Shown here piece by piece: positions 7,759 through 11,205 of a stretch of DNA of 11,205 bases (its first letter is position 1; every line of letters begins with the position of its first letter). The position numbers were made by a program, and so were the translations under genes. Source of the DNA: Treponema sp. (GTDB lineage: Bacteria; Spirochaetota; Spirochaetia; Treponematales; Breznakiellaceae); NCBI GenBank assembly GCA_031275515.1, contig JAISOQ010000110.1, positions 1-11,205 of the forward strand. The letters are read 5' to 3'. Under the pieces are notes generated by a model, which was not told the DNA's origin, ran no database searches, and saw only the letters and a program-made list of their open reading frames with translations.

Positions 7759-7787
7759 ATTATATTCAAATCGAGAATATAGTTAAA
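7759..7787 (-). promoter_or_regulatory. Possible promoter for the U32 gene
   Basis: The minus strand has TTTAAC (7782-7787), a 17-bp spacer and a perfect TATAAT (7759-7764). Transcription would start near 7752, giving a leader of about 95 nt. The same AT-rich stretch (7745-7800) must hold the promoter of the divergent trxA gene, for which I see no clear hexamers. Confidence 0.4.
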
Positions 7788-7800
7788 TTTAGTAATGATA

Positions 7801-7836
7801 GAGGCTGTTCCAAAACTTCAGTCTTGGGACAGCCTC
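7801..7836. repeat. 36-bp palindromic element, copy 2 (upstream of trxA)
   Basis: Arms 7801-7816 (GAGGCTGTTCCAAAAC) and 7821-7836 pair over 16 positions with one G-U and one A-C mismatch around the loop TTCA. It matches copy 1 (3445-3480) at 28 of 36 positions without gaps. At element positions 7 and 30, copy 1 has a T-A pair and copy 2 a G-C pair, so the pairing is kept. It ends 20 bp before the trxA ATG. No T-tract follows. Confidence 0.85.
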
Positions 7837-7856
7837 AACATAGTACGGAGGAGATT

Positions 7857-8192
7857 ATGAGTTCCGGTTTAGCGGTAAATGCGGCAAATTTTGAGCAGGA
7901 AGTTTTGAAGTCAACGCTTCCTGTATTGGTCGATTTTTGGGCCGAATGGTGCCAGCCTTGCAGAATGGTCGGCCCTTTGCTGGATCAGCTTGCTGAAGAG
8001 TATTCAGGCAGGATAAAGATATGCAAGATCAATGTTGACGAAGAGAACGATTTGGCGGGCAGTCATAACGTTGTCTCCATCCCCACCCTGGTAGTCTACA
8101 AGGACGGCAAGATTGTCCGCCAGCAGGTAGGCGCTATTCCTAAGGCTCAGATAGCGGCCTTGTTTAGCGATTTGATTCAAGAGGGTCCTTAG
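7857..8192 (+). CDS. trxA: Thioredoxin
   Basis: A 111-residue cytoplasmic dithiol reductant of normal thioredoxin length and fold order: VLVDFWAEWCQPCR at about 23-36, with redox Cys 32 and 35; the buried Asp 26; KINVDE at 58-62; and the cis-Pro loop SIPT (Pro 76), followed by VVYKDGKIV. The active site is WCQPC rather than the usual WCGPC. Changes at this position are known to shift redox potential in the family, so a somewhat different potential is possible, but the rest is that of an ordinary TrxA. The start is ATG 7857 with GGAGGAG at 7847-7853; an in-frame TTG at 7824 lies inside the palindrome and has no RBS. The gene is transcribed alone, behind palindrome copy 2, with convergent neighbours downstream. 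Confidence 0.95.
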   Translation: MSSGLAVNAANFEQEVLKSTLPVLVDFWAEWCQPCRMVGPLLDQLAEEYSGRIKICKINVDEENDLAGSHNVVSIPTLVVYKDGKIVRQQVGAIPKAQIAALFSDLIQEGP

Positions 8193-8210
8193 GCCCTAGG
8201 GAACAGTGCA

Positions 8211-8242
8211 GAAATAACATGGCTTTTTGGTCATGTTATTTC
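8211..8242 (+). terminator. Hairpin after trxA, possible terminator
   Basis: GAAATAACATG (8211-8221) and CATGTTATTTC (8232-8242) form a perfect 11-bp stem with a 10-nt loop, starting 18 bp after the trxA stop. A proper T-tract is missing: the stem ends in ATTTC, then CTG. It may instead be a 3'-stabilising hairpin or a binding site. Confidence 0.4.
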
Positions 8243-8299
8243 CTGAAGCCGCCTGACGGCGTCCCACAGGCTGCCGGACCCCTGCTTTTTAGTAACTTA

Positions 8300-8392
8300 C
8301 CGCGAATTTCGATAGAATGACAAAGGTCCGCGAATGAACGCTAATTTTCACGAATTATTCGGATAAACGTGCATTAATTCGCGGGCTTTTTT
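8300..8392. repeat. Interspersed-repeat-like element built from ATTCGCG/ATTCGTG words
   Basis: On the minus strand three contiguous 10-bp units, ATTCGTGAAA (8346-8355), ATTAGCGTTC (8336-8345) and ATTCGCGGAC (8326-8335), stand between two further copies of the word: CCGCGAATT at 8300-8308 and AATTCGCGG at 8376-8384. CCGCGAAT at 8328-8335 can pair with ATTCGCGG at 8377-8384, and on the plus strand T6 follows at 8387-8392, so the right edge could end transcripts coming from trxA. The composition differs sharply from the flanking genes. Confidence 0.6.
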
Positions 8393-8399
8393 CTATGGC

Positions 8400-9431
8400 T
8401 TACTCGGCGGGAACATACCGTTTGGTATTGTTCGGTTTTCCGGGACTGGCGCAGCTTGTGGCGGCGATGTACCAGTCTGCGGCGTTGTTCCTGTCGGCGG
8501 CAGCCTCGTCACGGCAGATAGAACGGGTGACGGTGGTGTTCCGGCTCAGAACGGCGTCGGCGGGACTGGGAGCGCCGCCGTCCGCCGCGGCCCACGCGCC
8601 GGCCTCCCCCAGAAGCTGCGCAGCCTGGGCCATTTTTTCATCCTGCCATACAGAGCCGGCGGCGGACTCGCTGAAAATAATGGCGTCGATGATACGGCCG
8701 TCCTGATCGGTGAAGAAAACAGCCCCGGCTTTTTTGGATAGCAGTTTCTTAGATTCGGGTATCCAGAAGTCCCGGGCATCCGGCTGGGCTTCGTTTTCCT
8801 TGGTGTAGGGGGTGGCTCCCGTATCGTTGCCGGTTTCGTTGACCACTGCGGGGTCCAGTGTCCGCAGGTGTACCACCACATATTCGCCGGCCTTCACGGC
8901 GGCTGGGGGAAACTCGAAAAGGGGCGTATCCAGGCCGCTTGCGGCGATGAACATGCGTAAAGCCCCCAGGTTTCCGGCGGTCAGCATCTTGAGTTCTACG
9001 AATTCCACTCTGGGTTTGGAGTATTCGGTGCGGACTTCGGTGATGATAAACGAAGGGAAGTTTTCGTTCCGGGTTCTAAAGGGAACCAGTACGTTCAAGG
9101 TGTTGCCCCGCTGGTCCTCAACCAGAATATCCGCCATGATCCGTTCGCCTCCGGGCAGCGGGTCTTGCAGCGTGACCATAACGGCGTCTCCATCCCGAAT
9201 CTCGTCGATTTCCTGAGGAGGATCGAAGATCAGGGATGATACGGTCACGGGCAGGGAAAACTGAAACGCGATTTCCCGGGAAGAAACCGCTTTGCAGCCA
9301 ATAAAAACCGGCGACTCCGCGCTGACACTCAGGATTTGCTGCAGAGCTGATTCGGTGGAACAGGAGCAGGCGGAATTGATAAGCGACGGCAGGGCGATGC
9401 CCCACAAGAGAAACCTCAGTCTATTCTTCAT
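8400..9431 (-). CDS. Probable surface lipoprotein with Ig-like and lamin-tail-like domains
   Basis: A 343-residue exported protein. The N-terminus has MKNRLR, a hydrophobic stretch (about 7-20) and Cys 22 and 24 in SACSCS, a relaxed spirochete-style lipobox; lipidation at Cys 22 is likely but not canonical. Residues 35-120 resemble a bacterial Ig-like (SbsA/Big-type) domain, with FQFSLPV, a DPLPGGERI segment, VEDQRGNTL and a closing VPFRTRN. Residues 127-335 fit a lamin-tail domain: IITEVRTEYSKPRVEFVEL, GALRMFIA, an AGEYVVVH strand, AVFFTDQDGRIIDAIIFSES, and the typical ending W..A..SCASPGKPN. Such domains occur on secreted and surface proteins, often as adhesion or nuclease-associated modules; no catalytic residues are visible. 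ATG 9431 is chosen because GGAGG lies 5 bp upstream and the export signal starts there; the frame is open farther upstream to 9656, but that part overlaps the divergent gene. Confidence 0.82.
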   Translation of the reverse strand: MKNRLRFLLWGIALPSLINSACSCSTESALQQILSVSAESPVFIGCKAVSSREIAFQFSLPVTVSSLIFDPPQEIDEIRDGDAVMVTLQDPLPGGERIMADILVEDQRGNTLNVLVPFRTRNENFPSFIITEVRTEYSKPRVEFVELKMLTAGNLGALRMFIAASGLDTPLFEFPPAAVKAGEYVVVHLRTLDPAVVNETGNDTGATPYTKENEAQPDARDFWIPESKKLLSKKAGAVFFTDQDGRIIDAIIFSESAAGSVWQDEKMAQAAQLLGEAGAWAAADGGAPSPADAVLSRNTTVTRSICRDEAAADRNNAADWYIAATSCASPGKPNNTKRYVPAE

Positions 9432-9436
9432 AATAG

Positions 9437-9441
9437 CCTCC
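9437..9441 (-). promoter_or_regulatory. Ribosome binding site deciding the lipoprotein start
   Basis: The minus strand reads GGAGG, 5 bp, then ATG at 9431. This puts the start directly at the signal peptide and excludes the longer open frame. Confidence 0.8.
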
Positions 9442-9496
9442 ATACTCTTTATGGATCGTTTCTGCAGGACGCTTCTATTTTTTGGGAAAAATTCGG

Positions 9497-9502
9497 TATA
9501 AT
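9497..9502 (+). promoter_or_regulatory. -10 box 8 bp before a start codon (probable leaderless transcript)
   Basis: A perfect TATAAT ends 8 bp before ATG 9511, with only TTAAAAAT between. Transcription would begin at or next to the ATG, and no Shine-Dalgarno sequence exists there. No good -35 is seen at 16-19 bp spacing. Confidence 0.55.
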
Positions 9503-9510
9503 TTAAAAAT

Positions 9511-9972
9511 ATGGATGAAATTTCGATAAAAAAGCTGATCCTTGCCGCCCCTCTCGCGTACCGGAAGGATGATTCTCTGCAATTCCCGGTCTGCGATACG
9601 GTCCGGGGCGAAGTCTTGTTCCGTATGGCCCTGGATCCTTCCCAAAGCCGCAGCATAGAGCCGGACCGGAGGGCCTTCCCAGGCCGCCTTGTGGCAGCCG
9701 GAGTCGCCGCGGACCCTAGGGAAGCGGAGGCCCGGTTGTCCCCGGGCGGTCCGGGGCTGCTTGAATTACCAGCCGGGACCTACTTCTTTGCCCAGATTCG
9801 GGAAGCGCCGGACATGGAAACGTTAATCGATATGATCATTGAGGCGCAGCAGGAAGGACTGTGGGAAAGATACTCTTTGGATGATAGTCTTTATATCAGG
9901 CGTCTCTTAGAGGACGGCCAAAGGATTACCCAGATTTTTCGTCCGGTTAGGAATCCGCAGATTTTTGGGTAA
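9511..9972 (+). CDS. Unknown small protein, probably leaderless
   Basis: 153 residues, no signal peptide, no membrane segment, no Cys pair and no motif I recognise. The N-terminal half (PVCDTVRGEVLFRM) and the middle segment LLELPAGTYFFAQIREAP look like beta strands. Residues 100-125 (METLIDMIIEAQQEGLWERYSL) are a likely helix, and the C-terminus is basic (RPVRNPQIFG). Codon use looks like that of the neighbours, and the frame is clean, so I take it as a real gene. The start is ATG 9511 without an RBS but with TATAAT 8 bp before it. It is divergent from the lipoprotein gene (79 bp between starts). Its TAA stop overlaps the T-tract of the terminator of the convergent DUF2259 gene. Function unknown. 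Confidence 0.7.
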   Translation: MDEISIKKLILAAPLAYRKDDSLQFPVCDTVRGEVLFRMALDPSQSRSIEPDRRAFPGRLVAAGVAADPREAEARLSPGGPGLLELPAGTYFFAQIREAPDMETLIDMIIEAQQEGLWERYSLDDSLYIRRLLEDGQRITQIFRPVRNPQIFG

Positions 9973-10005
9973 AAAAAGGCGCTGCCCCTCAGGGTAAAGC
10001 GCCTT
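9971..10005 (-). terminator. Intrinsic terminator of the DUF2259 gene
   Basis: On the minus strand AAGGCGCT (10005-9998), an internal 14-nt loop that can itself pair CCC/GGG, and AGCGCCTT (9983-9976) form a perfect 8-bp stem with a run of seven T's (9977-9971). It starts 7 bp after the stop at 10013. On the plus strand the same hairpin is followed only by AATCCTTTT, so termination of the gene ending at 9972 would be weaker. Confidence 0.85.
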
Positions 10006-10012
10006 AATCCTT

Positions 10013-10717
10013 TTAGAACTTGAGGGTTTCCACCATGTAACGGACATCCTGCCCGCCGCTGTCCCCCTGCTTCCACATTTCAATCACAAAAACAATGGAG
10101 TTATTCTTGGGAGGAACTATGACCTTCCGAATATGGTAAGACGTAATGAGGGGCCGTTTTACCTGGGGATTCCCCACAGAGTAGCTTTTTTTTAAGCCGT
10201 CCCGGGCGGTTCGTTCCATAATGATGGAAAACGAAGAGGTCAGGGCAGCGCCGGAGCCTTCTGTCGTAGGAATTAAGGACGCCTTGTAGGAAACGCCTTG
10301 TTCAAAGTCCCGAAATTCAATGGATTCTCCCCTGTTAGTCGGCGCTTTTTCATCCGTCGCAATATAGAGGACTTGGCCCTGGAGAAGGAAGTTAATGCCA
10401 TACCGCTCCGTCAAAGCGGCGTTCCGGCTTATGAGCCGGTACAAGGCTCCTGAACCATCCTGACCTGCCGTTGCGGGAGAATCATGGGTGTAGGAAATCC
10501 GGCCTCCAGACACAAAGTCATTCTTCAACACATCTACCAGATAAATATCCGCCCAGGGACGAAGCGTTTTTGTCTGAATACCGTATTGGCCGAATAGATA
10601 GGTCTTACCGTCGGGAGAAAACCCAAGGTCTGCAAACGTAGCAATATCTCCAGCCCAGAGGCAGGCGGCGCACACAGTAATCAATACTATGATACCAAAA
10701 TACCTTTTTTCAAACAT
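10013..10717 (-). CDS. DUF2259-type predicted secreted protein
   Basis: 234 residues with a clear signal peptide: MFEKR, hydrophobic 7-20, and a likely cleavage after LWAG near residue 23. The mature start (DIATFADLGFSPDGKTYLFGQYGI, in parts) and the segment WADIYLVDV match my recollection of DUF2259, a periplasmic/secreted family seen in treponemes with no known function. FSPDGKTYLF resembles one TolB/WD40-like blade strand, but there is no repeat of it, so no propeller is claimed. There are no catalytic motifs and no Cys in the mature part. The RBS is weak (GAGAGG, 8 bp before ATG 10717). It is apparently monocistronic, ending in a strong terminator. Confidence 0.78.
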   Translation of the reverse strand: MFEKRYFGIIVLITVCAACLWAGDIATFADLGFSPDGKTYLFGQYGIQTKTLRPWADIYLVDVLKNDFVSGGRISYTHDSPATAGQDGSGALYRLISRNAALTERYGINFLLQGQVLYIATDEKAPTNRGESIEFRDFEQGVSYKASLIPTTEGSGAALTSSFSIIMERTARDGLKKSYSVGNPQVKRPLITSYHIRKVIVPPKNNSIVFVIEMWKQGDSGGQDVRYMVETLKF

Positions 10718-10733
10718 TAGAATTACCTCTCTA

Positions 10734-10763
10734 ATATTATCGGACTTATTGAATAGGTCTTAA
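10734..10763 (-). promoter_or_regulatory. Possible promoter of the DUF2259 gene
   Basis: The minus strand has TTAAGA (10758-10763), an 18-bp spacer and TAATAT (10734-10739), each 4 of 6 to consensus, just upstream of the RBS. Confidence 0.3.
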
Positions 10764-10794
10764 GAGTCTGATTAGGCTGAAAGGGATTTTTTTG

Positions 10795-10806
10795 GTAAAA
10801 TTTTAC
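10795..10806. promoter_or_regulatory. 12-bp perfect palindrome in a divergent intergenic region
   Basis: GTAAAATTTTAC lies between the divergent DUF2259 and FMN-binding genes. Its symmetry and location suit a dimeric regulator site, but AT-rich palindromes of this size can arise by chance. Confidence 0.3.
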
Positions 10807-10907
10807 ACCCGTCTTCCGGCGGCGGATACCCAAATTTCACTTTTTATCGAATTTCATCGAAGCGCCGTGCAGAATGGAACCATACTATCGTATCAGGAGG
10901 ACTGAGC

Positions 10908-11205
10908 ATGAAACATCCCTTTTTGCCTAAGGCTTTAAAAACGGCGGCGCTGATCCTGGCAGCGGCCGTTTTGTGGACTTGCGCCGGATTTAAGGCCGCC
11001 GCCGGCATTCCGCAGTATTATCCCGGCATATACGAAGGCTCAGGCCAGGGTTTTCGGGGACCGGTTTACCTTTTGGTCCGTATTAACGCCGCCGGTATCG
11101 AGGCTATCGAAATCCTGGAGCATGAGGATGACGAACAGATAGGCGGCGCGGCAATGGAAGAACTCCTGGCCCTGGTTCTGGACGGCGGCCTTCAGGATGC
11201 TGATG
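10908..11205 (+). CDS. Exported FMN-binding-domain protein (3' truncated by window)
   Basis: 99 codons are visible and the gene runs off the window. A signal sequence (KALKTAALILAAAVLW) is followed by Cys 25 in LWTC, a possible relaxed lipobox; KAAAG at 29-33 is an alternative signal peptidase I site. From residue 39 the sequence (PGIYEGSGQGFRGPVYLLV, then AGIEAIEILEHEDD, IGGAAMEELL) is the start of an FMN_bind domain, as in RnfG/NqrC and in the flavinylated periplasmic domains of extracellular reductases. In that family FMN is attached by ApbE to a Thr in an SGAT motif, which would lie beyond the end. The start is ATG 10908 with AGGAGG at 10895-10900, 7 bp upstream. Likely role: electron transfer at the outer face of the cytoplasmic membrane. 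The partner is unknown. Confidence 0.85.
   Translation, partial: MKHPFLPKALKTAALILAAAVLWTCAGFKAAAGIPQYYPGIYEGSGQGFRGPVYLLVRINAAGIEAIEILEHEDDEQIGGAAMEELLALVLDGGLQDAD

Noticed and set aside
9478..9491. TTTTTTGGGAAAAA resembling the right arm of the 36-bp palindromes
   Set aside because: Only a low-complexity core is shared; the GCC end and the opposite arm are missing.
9432..9656. N-terminal extension of the lipoprotein to an upstream ATG at 9656
   Set aside because: It would bury the signal peptide about 75 residues inside the protein and overlap the divergent gene; a GGAGG site sits right before ATG 9431.
1..11205. CRISPR array, complete insertion sequence, toxin-antitoxin or defence locus
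   Set aside because: No spaced direct repeats, no complete transposase with terminal repeats, and no paired small genes of those kinds; only the truncated Rpn-like end hints at mobile DNA.

Overview
The window looks like a chromosomal segment from a spirochete, most likely a Treponema of the termite-gut type. The evidence is: an EF-G of the mitochondrial-like (spdEFG1) subtype used by spirochetes and planctomycetes; a DUF2259-type secreted protein, a family I associate with treponemes; relaxed lipoprotein signals; and an Rpn/PDDEXK-type C-terminus of the kind abundant in treponemes. The genus assignment comes from recalled family resemblance, not from a search.

Layout. Bases 2-193 are the 3' end of an Rpn-like nuclease/transposase gene with a heptad-repeat tail. 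About 350 bp without a convincing gene follow. A plus-strand block comes next: EF-G (549-2651), then 23 bp later a RecA/KaiC-like P-loop ATPase (2675-3409), then 92 bp later a large fusion of DAHP synthase and prephenate dehydratase with an ACT domain (3502-5445). Facing it is a minus-strand U32-family protein (5495-7657), probably an Fe-S RNA hydroxylase-type enzyme rather than a real peptidase. A divergent AT-rich region separates it from thioredoxin (7857-8192, plus). A gene-free 207 bp stretch with hairpins and an interspersed-repeat-like element separates thioredoxin from a minus-strand lipoprotein with a lamin-tail-like domain (8400-9431). Divergent from that is a small unknown protein (9511-9972, plus) that is probably translated from a leaderless mRNA. 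A strong terminator separates it from the convergent DUF2259 secreted protein (10013-10717, minus). The window ends inside an FMN-binding-domain exported protein (10908 onward, plus).

How the genes relate. Most are housekeeping: translation, aromatic amino acid synthesis, RNA modification and redox. The fusion joins the first step of the shikimate pathway to the prephenate-to-phenylpyruvate step and carries a phenylalanine-type ACT sensor, so one polypeptide may control both ends of phenylalanine synthesis. The neighbouring U32 enzyme belongs to a superfamily whose characterised RNA-hydroxylating members depend on prephenate, the substrate of the fusion's second half.

The least explained signals are not genes. 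Two 36-bp palindromes, 28/36 identical and with one compensatory base-pair change, sit 20-21 bp upstream of the start codons of the fusion and of thioredoxin. A 10-bp-periodic ATTCGCG-type element lies between thioredoxin and the lipoprotein gene. I see no CRISPR array, no complete insertion sequence, no tRNA or rRNA, and no defence system.
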